From assembly GCA_937980205.1 (NCBI GenBank), contig CALJKW010000014.1:1-64000 (forward strand): DNA of 64,000 nucleotides, given 5' to 3'. Made by a program: the position numbers and the translations under genes. The DNA comes from an uncultured Myxococcales bacterium. Lineage in GTDB: Bacteria > Myxococcota > Myxococcia > Myxococcales > Myxococcaceae. Below, piece after piece: positions 31,060-40,244 of the stretch. The notes beneath the pieces were generated by a model. It was not told where the DNA came from and ran no database searches. It saw nothing but the letters and a program-made list of their open reading frames with translations. Numbering within the stretch: position 1 is the first letter of the stretch; the number at the start of each line of letters is the position of its first letter.

Positions 31060-33942
31060 TCAGAGGCAGCAGCGCGGCGAGCCCATGCAGATCATCGGCA
31101 CGTTCACGCACAGCTGCGCACCCTGGCAGGCTCTGCAGGCCGCGCCGGGGAACATCCCCGCGTCGAGACACTGACCGGTGTTCATCGCCGCCGGCGGGAT
31201 GCAGGTGTTCCCGGAGCAGCAGCCCGCGCAGTTGATCGGGGAGCACAGCGGCATGTTCGAGCCACCGCCGGTGCCGCCGAAGCCGCCTCCGGTGCCTCCG
31301 CCGCCACCGGTTGCGCCGCCGCCGCCCGTGCCGCCGAAGCCGCCCCCCGTGCCACCTCCGCCACCGGTTCCGCCGCCGCCGCCGCCGGTACCACCGAGGC
31401 ACCCGACGCCCTGAACGCAAACGGCGCCCTTCTGGGTGCAAGACTCGCACGCGATGCCGGGCCTCGCCGCGTTCGGGTCGTAGCACTCGAGGTCCGTCTG
31501 GAAAGCCGACGGCACGCAGTCGGCGAACTGGTTGCAGCACGCGCCCGGCTGCGTGCACGAGGTGTTGTCGCAGACGCAGAAGCCGTTGCCGGGGCCACCG
31601 CCGCTGATGCAGTGCTGGCCCTGCGCACACGGCGGGTTGAAGCCGCAGCCGCACTGGTTGTTGATGCACGAGTCCGCGAGGCCGCCGTCGACGCAGTCGG
31701 TGCACTGCATGCCCATCTCGCCGCACTGCGTGGGCGAGGTCCCCGCAAGGCACTTGTCGCCCGCGCAGCACCCTCCCGGGCACGAGAGGAAGTCGCAGAC
31801 GCAAGTCCCGTTGGCGCAGCGCTGGCCCGCGCCACAGCCCACGCCCGCATCGCCGCACTGGCAGCCGCCGGCCGTGGTGCAGGCATTCGTCGTGAGCGTG
31901 TTGCACGGGGTGCAGGTGCCGCCGCTGCCGCACGCCGGCCACGTCTGCGGGCCGCAGCCCATGCTGCCGCCGTTCGTGTCACAGCACTGCCCGGCAGGGC
32001 AGCTGCACCCGCTGCACATGCCGCCCACGCACATGCCGTTGCCGCAGTTGCTGCAGGTCATGCCTCCGGTGCCGCAGGCGGTCTGCTGGTTGCCCGGCCG
32101 GCAGATGCTCGGGTCGGACCTCGAGTCGCAGCAGCCCGTGCACGTGTTGGGGTCACAGACGCACTGGCCGTTGCTGCAGACGTAGCCGGCGCCGCACGCA
32201 CCGACCATCGCGTTGCAGATGCACCTGCCGGCGCTGCAGGTGGGCGCGCGATCGGGGTCGCAGCTCAGGCACATGCCGGCGTCGACGCCGCACTCGAACG
32301 GATCATTTCCCGGCGCGCACTGCTGCGGCGACGTCATCGTGCAGCAGCCCGGGCACGTCGAGTCGCACACGCAGACCGCGCTGGCGCCGGTCCCCATGCA
32401 CCGCTCTCCGGGCAGGCACGCCGGCCCGGTGCCGCACAGACACTCGCCGGAGCCGGGGTCGCACGCGTTCGCCGACGGCAGCGAGCAGCTCTTGCACGAC
32501 GCGCCCATCACGCCGCACAGCCCGGCCGTCGGCGGCGTGCGGCAGAAGATGCCCTGGCAGCAGCCGTTCGGGCACGAGTCGCCGGTGCAGACACAGGCGC
32601 CGTTCTGACACTCCTGCCCGACGAGGCACGGGGGATTCGAGCCACAGCGGCAGCCCCCGGTCGTGCAGTTGTCCGAGCGCTGATCGCAAGGCATGCACGC
32701 GCCGCCGTCTTTACCGCACGCACCGGTGTCCGTGATGCTCACGCACTGGTTCGACTGGCAGCACCCGCTGCACGAGACCGCGTCGCAGATACACGTGCCG
32801 TTCGCACACCGTTGACCCGGCAGGCACGGCGAGCTCAGCCCGCACGCGCACTGCCCACCGGTGCACCGGTCACCGCCGCGCTGGGTGCAGTCGTCGCACG
32901 TCGCTCCGCCCAGGCCGCAGGTGCCGGTCGTCTGCATGCCCGGCTGCAGGCACGCGCCGTTCGAGCAGCAACCGCCAGGACAGTTGCCGGGGTTGCAGCC
33001 CGAGCACATGCCGCTGGTGCAGCTCTGGCCCGATGGGCAGGTCTGGCAGATGTCTCCGTTCATGCCGCACGCTCCGCCCTGCGTGCCGAGCTCGCAGGCG
33101 CCCGCATCGCGCGTGCAGCAGCCCATACACGTGTTGCGGTCGCAGCGACACTCACCCGCAACGCAGATCATGCCGGTGCCGCAGGCTGCGTTGTCTCCGC
33201 ACTTGCACGTGCCGTCGCTGCAGCGGTTCGCGCGCGTGTCGCAGGCGGAGCACGTCGCGCCGGGCATGCCGCAGGTCTGCAGGCTCATCGCGTTGCACGT
33301 GTTGCCGGTGCAGCAGCCGCTCAGGCACGACGTCGCGTTGCACACGCACTGGCCGCCGGCGCAGATCTGCCCCGGGTCGCAGGGGCCGCCCGTGCCGCAC
33401 GCGCACTGACCGCCGCGGCACGTGTTGCCCCGCTGGCTCGTCGCGCAGTCGAAGCACACCACGCCGTTGGTGCCGCACTGCGCCGGCCCGCCGTCGTTGC
33501 GCTGGCAGACGCCGTTGAAGCAGCAGCCGTTCGGACAGTTCGTCGCGTTGCAGCCCGAGCACGTCGTGCCGTCGCAGGTGCTGCCCGAGGGACAGCTCTG
33601 ACACGCGTTGCCGTTGGCGCCGCAGGCGTTGAGCTGATCGCCCGGCACGCACTGGTTCTCTCGGCAGCAGCCGGCGCAGCCCGGGCCGCACGTGCCGGCG
33701 TCGGTGCCCGCGTCCACCCCTCCGTCGTCGCCGGGCGGACAGGTGTACGGGACGCAGCGCTTGCCGCTTCCCGACGTGCCGTCGAGCCGACAGCAGTGGT
33801 AGCCGGCGCGCGCCTCGCAGTCGGCCTCGACCTCACACGCCGGGTACTGCACGTCGACGAGCGGGTTGAGGCAGTTGCACGCGGGCGACCCGATCATCGC
33901 GAGCAGCGCGAGGACCAGGCCGATTCTCAAGGGGTCGCGCAC
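31060..33942 (-). CDS. Giant Cys-rich repeat protein with about 13 double-Cys units
   Basis: 960 residues from GTG 33942, four bases after the preceding stop. The signal ends near MIGSPAC, so it may be a lipoprotein. Residues about 55-930 hold roughly 13 units of 45-60 residues, each with a GCC pair (NGCCFNG, SGCCTGN, GGCCSNG, PGCCTMT, TGCCDSR and so on) followed by ..CG..G..C..C......C..G.C.C. Near the C-terminus a Gly-rich run with GGTGGG words (coded at about 31262-31395) separates the last unit. This is a tandem disulfide mini-domain protein; no enzyme motif is present. Third gene behind a Ser/Thr kinase, it may be a surface structure made under that kinase's control. Confidence 0.82.
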   Translation of the reverse strand: MRDPLRIGLVLALLAMIGSPACNCLNPLVDVQYPACEVEADCEARAGYHCCRLDGTSGSGKRCVPYTCPPGDDGGVDAGTDAGTCGPGCAGCCRENQCVPGDQLNACGANGNACQSCPSGSTCDGTTCSGCNATNCPNGCCFNGVCQRNDGGPAQCGTNGVVCFDCATSQRGNTCRGGQCACGTGGPCDPGQICAGGQCVCNATSCLSGCCTGNTCNAMSLQTCGMPGATCSACDTRANRCSDGTCKCGDNAACGTGMICVAGECRCDRNTCMGCCTRDAGACELGTQGGACGMNGDICQTCPSGQSCTSGMCSGCNPGNCPGGCCSNGACLQPGMQTTGTCGLGGATCDDCTQRGGDRCTGGQCACGLSSPCLPGQRCANGTCICDAVSCSGCCQSNQCVSITDTGACGKDGGACMPCDQRSDNCTTGGCRCGSNPPCLVGQECQNGACVCTGDSCPNGCCQGIFCRTPPTAGLCGVMGASCKSCSLPSANACDPGSGECLCGTGPACLPGERCMGTGASAVCVCDSTCPGCCTMTSPQQCAPGNDPFECGVDAGMCLSCDPDRAPTCSAGRCICNAMVGACGAGYVCSNGQCVCDPNTCTGCCDSRSDPSICRPGNQQTACGTGGMTCSNCGNGMCVGGMCSGCSCPAGQCCDTNGGSMGCGPQTWPACGSGGTCTPCNTLTTNACTTAGGCQCGDAGVGCGAGQRCANGTCVCDFLSCPGGCCAGDKCLAGTSPTQCGEMGMQCTDCVDGGLADSCINNQCGCGFNPPCAQGQHCISGGGPGNGFCVCDNTSCTQPGACCNQFADCVPSAFQTDLECYDPNAARPGIACESCTQKGAVCVQGVGCLGGTGGGGGGTGGGGGTGGGFGGTGGGGATGGGGGTGGGFGGTGGGSNMPLCSPINCAGCCSGNTCIPPAAMNTGQCLDAGMFPGAACRACQGAQLCVNVPMICMGSPRCCL

Positions 33943-33946
33943 GCGC

Positions 33947-34855
33947 TCACTCCTTCGCGAAGAGGATGCCCGACGTGATGCCGAGCGCCGCGGCGAGCGC
34001 GACGAGGCCGGTGCCCACGCCGATGCGGACGTTCGACTGCTGGGCCAGGTTTCGCAGCTGCGCGTCGGTGTACATGCTGGCGACGTCGGTGCCGAGGCCC
34101 ATCGGCCGCTCGAAGGTGCCGACGTACGTGCCGCGGTCGATGAAGCCGAGGATGAGGCACACGATGCCGGCGCCGAGCGCGACGATCGCCACGCCGGTCG
34201 TCACGTACGGCACGGGGCCGAGACCGGAGCTCTGCGTCGTCGCTTCCACCGGCGCCGCCGGCGGCGGAGTCGGCGGCGGCTCGGGCGTAAGCGTCGCCTC
34301 GCGCGGCGTGTCCAGCGGGGGCGTCGCTTTGAGCTCCGGCTGCTTCTCCGCCGCCTTCACAGGTGCCTCCTTCGGGCGCCGCGCCTGGTTCATCGCGGCC
34401 AGCGGGACCTTGAGCTTCTGCGCGAACCCCGTCGCCGCTTCACCGGCGGTCTTGTTCCACGACTTCGCGTCGGACGTGACGTCGTCGACGGCGAGCGACT
34501 CGACGCGGTCGTACGAGACGGCCTCGACGTGGCCCGCGGTGAGCCGCCCCGCCCTGCTGACGTCGACGCCGACCACCACGCCCTGCAGCAGCTGCGCGAG
34601 CTTCTGCAGACACAGCCGCGACCCGTCGCACGCCTTCGGGTCGACGCCGCCGAGCAGCTTGAGCCGAGCGACCGAGTCGGCGTCGCCCATCGCGGTGATG
34701 CCCTCGGCGGCCAGCGCGACCTTCAGCTGATCGACGAGGGCCGGCGCGGCGTTCGTCGCATCGCGGCGGCTGGAAACGACGATCGCGACCGGCACATCGG
34801 CCTGCGGTTGGGGAACCGAGGTCTGCGCCAACACCACGAGGAGGAGCGCTGTCAT
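33947..34855 (-). CDS. Membrane protein encoded behind a Ser/Thr kinase (paralogue of 45340-46089)
   Basis: 302 residues from ATG 34855, 28 bases after the kinase stop. N-terminal signal (LLLVVLAQTSV), then an alpha-beta domain with a Cys pair (DPKACDGSRLCLQKLAQLLQG) and VVVGVDVSRAGR, a Pro-rich linker around residues 175-215, and two C-terminal hydrophobic helices (VTTGVAIVALGAGIVCLILGF and VGTGLVALAAALGITSGILF). A gene with the same layout lies behind the kinase at 46086-47624. The family has no known function here; the repeated pairing with a kinase suggests it works in the same signalling path at the membrane. Confidence 0.72.
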   Translation of the reverse strand: MTALLLVVLAQTSVPQPQADVPVAIVVSSRRDATNAAPALVDQLKVALAAEGITAMGDADSVARLKLLGGVDPKACDGSRLCLQKLAQLLQGVVVGVDVSRAGRLTAGHVEAVSYDRVESLAVDDVTSDAKSWNKTAGEAATGFAQKLKVPLAAMNQARRPKEAPVKAAEKQPELKATPPLDTPREATLTPEPPPTPPPAAPVEATTQSSGLGPVPYVTTGVAIVALGAGIVCLILGFIDRGTYVGTFERPMGLGTDVASMYTDAQLRNLAQQSNVRIGVGTGLVALAAALGITSGILFAKE

Positions 34856-34883
34856 GTCCTAGGAGACGGCGCTGCGAAATGTA

Positions 34884-36374
34884 CTACCGGTCGATCTGCG
34901 CGGCCACGTCATCGAGCAACAGCCACACTTCGCGCCGCTCGGCGTCCGTGTTCGCCTTCGCCGTGTCCTTCTTCGCCTGCTCGAGGAACTTGCGGAGCAC
35001 CGGCAGCGCCTCTCCGCGCTGGGCCTCTTTGCTCTCGAGCTTCCGCTCCAACGCCGCGATGCGGCCTTTGAGCTGGCCGGTGCTGATGCCCCGCTTCACC
35101 GGCGCCGTCGGCGGAGGCGTCTGCGCCTTCACCCCGGCATCGACGACCTCGGGCACCACCGGCGGCGGCGTCAGCGTCGGCTCGGGCGGCTTCACCGCGA
35201 CCGCGACGGACGCGTCGGGGACCTCGAGCGGCCGCGCCGCCTTCGGCGGAGGAAGCGGCTCGACCAACGGCCCGGGCTGCGGGCCGGGCCGCGTCAGCGC
35301 GAACACGGTGAGGCCCACCGCCGCGAGCACGACGACGCCGAGCGCCACGTAGCGCAGCGGCGACGGCTTCATCGCCGCGAGCGCGTCTTTCGTCCCCGGA
35401 GCGGCCGGCAGCGGCCCCGACTTCACCGTCTTGTCGAAGCCGACGCTCGCCGGCCGGTCGAGCTGCAGCGGCTTCGACGACACCTGCGCCGAGGCGTCGA
35501 GCGTCATGCCGCCGCGCAACACCTCGATCGTCTTGAGCACGTCTTGCGCGCTGGCGGGCCGATCTTCCGGCCGCTTCTGCATCAGCTTCCACACCAGCTC
35601 GTCGAGCGCGTGCGGCACCGAAGGCGAGAAGCTCTTCACGCGCGGCGTCGGCTCGACGACGTGCTTGAACATCGTGTCGAGGGGGTTCTCTCCGCGGAAG
35701 GGCAGCCGCCCGGTGAGCATCTCGAACGCCATGCAGCCCACGGCGTAGAGATCGGTGGCGAAGCTGATGCTGCGGCCCTGCGCCTGCTCGGGAGCGATGT
35801 ACTCGGGCGTGCCGATGACGACCGACTGCCGCGTCTGCGGCGTGCTGCCCGACTTCTGGGCGTTCGTCTTCGCGATGCCGAAGTCGAGGATCTTCACGTA
35901 CGGGCGCGTGCGGCCCGTCTCGACGAGGAAGATGTTGCTCGGCTTGATGTCGCGGTGAATGACGCCGGCGTTGTGGGCGGCCTGCAGCGCGTCGAGGATC
36001 TCTTCGAGGTAGCGCAGCGCGAGCGCCGGGTGCATCGGCGACTCGTTCGCGATCACCTGGTCGAACGAGCGGCCCTCGAGGAACTCCATGACGAAGTACT
36101 GGGTGCCGTCCTCCATCGTGCCGAAGTTGAAGATGTCGACGATGCCGCGATGGCCGATGGCGTTGACGGCGCGTGCCTCGGCGACGAACCGCGCGACGAG
36201 CTCTTTGTCCTTCGAGAGCGAGGGCAGGAGAAACTTCACCGCGACGCGCTTGCCGATGAGCGGGTGCTTGCCCTCGTAGACGACGCCCATGCCGCCGATG
36301 CCGATGCGGGCGATCATCTCGTAGTCGCCGATGCGGCGGCCGGTGAGATCCTTGAGCTCGTCTTCGGCGGACAC
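34884..36374 (-). CDS. Transmembrane Ser/Thr protein kinase
   Basis: 496 residues from GTG 36374. Kinase domain from residue 17: glycine loop IGIGGMGVV (24-32), Lys47, HRDIKPSN (140-147, Asp142), DFG 164-166, APEQ after GTPEYI. One membrane helix at 341-361 (VALGVVVLAAVGLTVFAL) is followed by a Pro/Val-rich outer part and a C-terminal charged helix (LKGRIAALERKLESKEAQRGEAL). All catalytic residues are present. It lies 20 bases after a lipoprotein gene and is followed closely by a membrane protein and the giant Cys-rich protein, likely one operon. Substrates are unknown. Confidence 0.92.
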   Translation of the reverse strand: MSAEDELKDLTGRRIGDYEMIARIGIGGMGVVYEGKHPLIGKRVAVKFLLPSLSKDKELVARFVAEARAVNAIGHRGIVDIFNFGTMEDGTQYFVMEFLEGRSFDQVIANESPMHPALALRYLEEILDALQAAHNAGVIHRDIKPSNIFLVETGRTRPYVKILDFGIAKTNAQKSGSTPQTRQSVVIGTPEYIAPEQAQGRSISFATDLYAVGCMAFEMLTGRLPFRGENPLDTMFKHVVEPTPRVKSFSPSVPHALDELVWKLMQKRPEDRPASAQDVLKTIEVLRGGMTLDASAQVSSKPLQLDRPASVGFDKTVKSGPLPAAPGTKDALAAMKPSPLRYVALGVVVLAAVGLTVFALTRPGPQPGPLVEPLPPPKAARPLEVPDASVAVAVKPPEPTLTPPPVVPEVVDAGVKAQTPPPTAPVKRGISTGQLKGRIAALERKLESKEAQRGEALPVLRKFLEQAKKDTAKANTDAERREVWLLLDDVAAQIDR

Positions 36375-36393
36375 GGGGGAGAGCCGCTTTATG

Positions 36394-37569
36394 TCACGGA
36401 ACCGCGAGCTGAAGCTGCGTCTCGAGCGTGGTGCACCGCTTCGTGCGCACGGTGACCGTGTACGTGCCGGCGGGCAGCTCGGCGGGGATGTCGCCGAGGA
36501 ACGCGTCTTGCGCCGGTGAGTAGAAGCCGCGCTGCAGCGCGATGCCGTTCACCACCACGTCGAGCGCGGTCGCCATGTTCTTGCCCTTCACCGAGACCGG
36601 CTGCGTGCGGCTCGACGGCGCGATCACCTGCGTGGGCTCGGCCTCCGCGAGCGCGTCGTCGCAGACGAAGAACGGCAGCGTGCTGAACGCCTGGCCGCCG
36701 CGGCTGTCGCGCAGCACGAGCCAGAGGGTGCCGAAGCGCCGCTGCGGCACCGGGTCTTCGGGGATGTCGGGCGCGCCCGGCGCGATGAAGACGGTCTCGG
36801 ACTCTTCGTTCAGCTCGACGCGCTCGCGGGTGAAGCGGCCGTTCGTCGAGTACCAGGCCGCCACGAGCGTCTCCTCGCGCTGCTCGACGCCGCCCGGCAG
36901 CTGCAGCGGGTAGGTCTCGGCGAGCGTGGCGTTGACGCGTAAGCTGCGCTCGTCGCCGGCGCGCACCTGCAGCGTCGCGTTCTTCGGCAGGCTCGCGCCG
37001 TCGACCTGCAGCGAGTCGAGGCGGGGGTTCTGATTCTGGGGGTCCTTCTCGCTCACCGTCACTCGGGACAGCGCGAAGACGCTCTGCACCTCCTGCTTCT
37101 CGATGCGGCCGAACAGCTCGCGCAGCTCTTCGTTGGTCGAGGTCGGGTCGATCTCCTCGCCGATGACGACCGCGAGCACCGGGCCGACGACGCCGTTGAA
37201 GCGGTTCGAGTCGTCCGCGGCGATCGGCTCGAAGAGCTTCGGAGACGACGCGTACGACGCCCGGTTGCCGATGCCGAGGATGCGCACCCCTTCCGGGAAC
37301 GTGGTGAACGACGTCGGCTGCAGGAGCGCCGTGGTGTCGTTGCACGCGCTGCGGCCCAGGCCGAACGGGTCCGGCTCGCAGCCGACCCAGATGACCGTCG
37401 TCTTGCCGCCGTTCGGGTCGAGCTGCAGCACCGAGAGCTGCGACGACTGCCCCGGCTTCACCTCGGGCGGCTCGGCGATGATCGACAGCACGCGCAGCTT
37501 GTCGACCAGCGTCTCGGGCTTGAGCTGGGTCCCACAGGCGCACAGCAGGATGAGGGCGAGGTGGCGCAT
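36394..37569 (-). CDS. Lipoprotein of unknown function downstream of a TonB-dependent receptor
   Basis: 391 residues from ATG 37569, two bases after the receptor stop. Lipobox LILLCAC gives a lipid anchor. The sequence is beta-rich with Ig-like features (KPGQSSQLSVLQLDP, VTVSEKDPQNQNP, VQVRAGDERSLRVN-like strands) and a C-terminal domain ending in PAGTYTVTVRTKRCTTLETQLQLAV. A Cys pair (GCEPDPFGLGRSAC) may form a disulfide. Tight spacing with the receptor suggests a surface-exposed partner for the same substrate. Family not recognised. Confidence 0.75.
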   Translation of the reverse strand: MRHLALILLCACGTQLKPETLVDKLRVLSIIAEPPEVKPGQSSQLSVLQLDPNGGKTTVIWVGCEPDPFGLGRSACNDTTALLQPTSFTTFPEGVRILGIGNRASYASSPKLFEPIAADDSNRFNGVVGPVLAVVIGEEIDPTSTNEELRELFGRIEKQEVQSVFALSRVTVSEKDPQNQNPRLDSLQVDGASLPKNATLQVRAGDERSLRVNATLAETYPLQLPGGVEQREETLVAAWYSTNGRFTRERVELNEESETVFIAPGAPDIPEDPVPQRRFGTLWLVLRDSRGGQAFSTLPFFVCDDALAEAEPTQVIAPSSRTQPVSVKGKNMATALDVVVNGIALQRGFYSPAQDAFLGDIPAELPAGTYTVTVRTKRCTTLETQLQLAVP

Positions 37570-37571
37570 CG

Positions 37572-40142
37572 TCAGAACTCCGCCCTCAGGCCCAACGCGG
37601 GGAGAATCGGCACGCCGTAGACGAACTGCTTCTCGCTGTAGTCGTAGTTGTAGAAGACGCCCTCGACGTTCTGCCGGTTCGTGACGTTCTGGATGTCGAG
37701 GTACAGCGCGAGCACGAAGCTCTGGAACACGAAGCGCTTGTCGATGCGCAGATCCAACGAGAAGAAGTCGGGCAGCCGCTGGCTCCACGGCAGCCCCGGC
37801 AGCGGGTAGTAGTAGTTCCCGTTCGTGTCGTAGAGCGACGCCACGATCGGCGTCACCAGCGGGCCGCTCGCCCAGCGCAGGCGCGCTCCGACCACGAAGT
37901 CGAACGGCAGCCGGTACGTCGCCACGGCGATGAGGTTGTGCGGCTGATCCAGCGGGCCCGGCGCGTAGATGACGCCGCCGTAGTAGTCGCGCTCGAAGCG
38001 GGACAGCGAGTACGCGATCCACCCGAAGAAGTTGTGCGCGAGCTTGTGCCGCAGCAAGAGCTCCATGCCGTACGCGCGGCCGTAGCCGAAGCTGGTGAAC
38101 ACCGTCGTCGCGCCGGGAATGTTCACGTCGCTGCCGATGCCCGACGCGAGCGTCTGCCGCGACTGGTCGAACAGGTCTTTGTAGTAGCCCTGCACGTCGA
38201 GCCCGAGCGCCTCGGTGATGCGCACCGACGCGCCGGCCATCAGGTGCCGGGCTCCTTCGGGCCACAGGTCCGGGTTCCCGAACACCGGAGACAGCTGCCC
38301 CGTCCGGTAGTCCGGCGGCTGGTGGTAGATGCCCGCCCCCACCTTCAGCGTCAGCCGCTCGAACGGGCTGAAGAAGATCGAGAGCCGCGGGTCGACCCAC
38401 CCGTTGCGCATGTACGTGTTGTAGTCGGCGCGGATCGACGCCACGACCTCGAGCGCGCTCACCGGCTTCCACGCCGCCTCGAGGAAGAGGCCCGGCTCGA
38501 CGTAGACGTTGGTCGAGTTCTCGGCCAGCAGCCGGCGCTCGACGTACGGGTCTGGAATCTGGTTCGCCTTGAACGGCGGCGGAGACTGCGCGTCGACCCG
38601 CGCCGGCACCGCGAGGAAGTCGAGGCCCGTGTTCACCACCAGGTTGTACTCGGGGATGTCGATGACGAACCGCTCGCGCAGCTGAATCGGGTACTGGTCT
38701 CCGCGGTACGTGATGTCCGTCGTCGAGCCGTTCAGCACGTAGCGGTCGAAGCCGACCGAGTTGCGCGACACCAGCTTCACCCGCGCGCCGAGCTTGTGAT
38801 CGATGCCGACCGTCAGCCGGTTGTAGAGCACCGAGGTGCCGAAGCTGCCCTGGTTGCCCTCGCTGTCGGGGTCGAGGAACGGAATCGGCCGCGTGAAGCT
38901 CCACGCGTCGAACGAGCCGAACAGCGAGATGAAGACCCGGTTGGTCCCCTCGCCCTTCCGCTCTGCCCGGAGCTGGTAGTCCCAGTAGATCGGAGAGACC
39001 GAGAACCCCACCGCCCCCGCCACCTGCGGCGCGAACGTGTTCAGCGCGAACGGCAGCGTCACGTCGATGAGGCCGCGGCGCGCGCTCACCGAGACGCTCC
39101 ACTTGTCGGTCACCGGGGTCTCGACGCCGACCTGCGCGTCGAAGAACGAGACGTCGACGAAGCCGTGCGTGCCGGACCGCGACGGCGTGCGCAGCTCGGC
39201 CTGCACCAGGCCGCCGATGCTGCGGCCGAACGACGCGCTGAAGTTGCCCGGCTGAAACGACAGGCTCTCGACGAAGTTCGAGTTCAGCGTCGCGTTGAAG
39301 CCGCCGAAGTGGAACAGCTGCGGGATCTGGATCTCGTCGACGTAGATGCGCGAGTCCCACGCCTTGCTGCCGCGGACGATGAGGAAGCCGGTGTTGAAGG
39401 GCGAGCGCGCGACCCCGGGCAGGTTCTGCAGCACGCGGAAGGTGTCGCCGCCGGTGCCCGCCACGTAGCGGCTCTCGGCGCGCGTCAGCTTCACCTGCGA
39501 GACCTCTCTGATGCGCTGGCCGCGAACGACGGTCTCGGGGCCCGAGCCTTCCGGGTGCAGGTAATACGTCACCTCGGTGCGCTCTTGAGGCTTCACCTCT
39601 TCGTCCGACTCGAAGCGCGAGAATCCGCCGCCGGTGATGACGACGTGAAACGGCCCCGGCGGCACGCCGGCGATCTCGAAGCGGCCCTCGGCGTCCGTCG
39701 TCGCCTCGAAGTCTCCAGCCGAGACCAGCGCGCCCGCGACCGGCTCGCGCGTGCCCATGGCCTTCAGCGTGCCGGCGAAGTTGATTGGCGCGGGCAGCGA
39801 GCCGGCGTCGCTGACGGCTTCCGGCGTCGCCACGGGCTTCAGCTCGAAGTGGTACGCGTACTCGATGCGGACGGCGCCGGGCGCTCCGTCGATCTCCGCC
39901 GGGCTGAAGACGAAGCGGCGCACGGCGTCGAGCGCGGCCGCGTCGAGCGACGGCGTGCCGCTGGTGCCGGTCACCCGCGCGTCGATCACCTTGCCGTCGG
40001 GGCCGATGTCGATCTGCAGCACGACGCTGCCCTGGACCCCGGCGTCCGCGGCGTCCGCCGGGTAGATGGCGTCGGGCTGCGAGAGCAGGACAGGAGCCTT
40101 CGTCAACCCGGAGAGCGCGATGAACGGGACGAGCCAGAGCAC
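37572..40142 (-). CDS. TonB-dependent outer-membrane receptor with its own N-terminal TonB C-terminal-type domain
   Basis: 856 residues from GTG 40142. After a signal (LWLVPFIALSG) residues about 20-98 match the TonB C-terminal fold (YPADAADAGVQGSVVLQIDIGPDGKV, LDAAALDAVRRFVFSPA). Residues about 118-190 are a carboxypeptidase regulatory-like domain (PVAGALVSAGDFEATTDAEGRFEI). A plug domain (TFRVLQNLPGVARS, LIVRGSKAWDSRIYVDEI, SIGGLVQAELRTPSR) and an outer-membrane barrel to the C-terminal Phe follow. Receptors move large substrates over the outer membrane with energy from TonB. A TonB-type domain on the receptor itself is unusual and could bind another receptor's or partner's box. The substrate is unknown; a GH67 glucuronidase is divergent beside it. 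Confidence 0.87.
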   Translation of the reverse strand: MLWLVPFIALSGLTKAPVLLSQPDAIYPADAADAGVQGSVVLQIDIGPDGKVIDARVTGTSGTPSLDAAALDAVRRFVFSPAEIDGAPGAVRIEYAYHFELKPVATPEAVSDAGSLPAPINFAGTLKAMGTREPVAGALVSAGDFEATTDAEGRFEIAGVPPGPFHVVITGGGFSRFESDEEVKPQERTEVTYYLHPEGSGPETVVRGQRIREVSQVKLTRAESRYVAGTGGDTFRVLQNLPGVARSPFNTGFLIVRGSKAWDSRIYVDEIQIPQLFHFGGFNATLNSNFVESLSFQPGNFSASFGRSIGGLVQAELRTPSRSGTHGFVDVSFFDAQVGVETPVTDKWSVSVSARRGLIDVTLPFALNTFAPQVAGAVGFSVSPIYWDYQLRAERKGEGTNRVFISLFGSFDAWSFTRPIPFLDPDSEGNQGSFGTSVLYNRLTVGIDHKLGARVKLVSRNSVGFDRYVLNGSTTDITYRGDQYPIQLRERFVIDIPEYNLVVNTGLDFLAVPARVDAQSPPPFKANQIPDPYVERRLLAENSTNVYVEPGLFLEAAWKPVSALEVVASIRADYNTYMRNGWVDPRLSIFFSPFERLTLKVGAGIYHQPPDYRTGQLSPVFGNPDLWPEGARHLMAGASVRITEALGLDVQGYYKDLFDQSRQTLASGIGSDVNIPGATTVFTSFGYGRAYGMELLLRHKLAHNFFGWIAYSLSRFERDYYGGVIYAPGPLDQPHNLIAVATYRLPFDFVVGARLRWASGPLVTPIVASLYDTNGNYYYPLPGLPWSQRLPDFFSLDLRIDKRFVFQSFVLALYLDIQNVTNRQNVEGVFYNYDYSEKQFVYGVPILPALGLRAEF

Positions 40143-40244
40143 GTGGGCGCGCGCGATCTACCACCCCTCGCCCGCAGCCGGCGGGAAAGACGGCATTTTC
40201 GAGGCGCGATCTGGAAGGCGCGCGGGTCGTGACGTCCACCGGTC

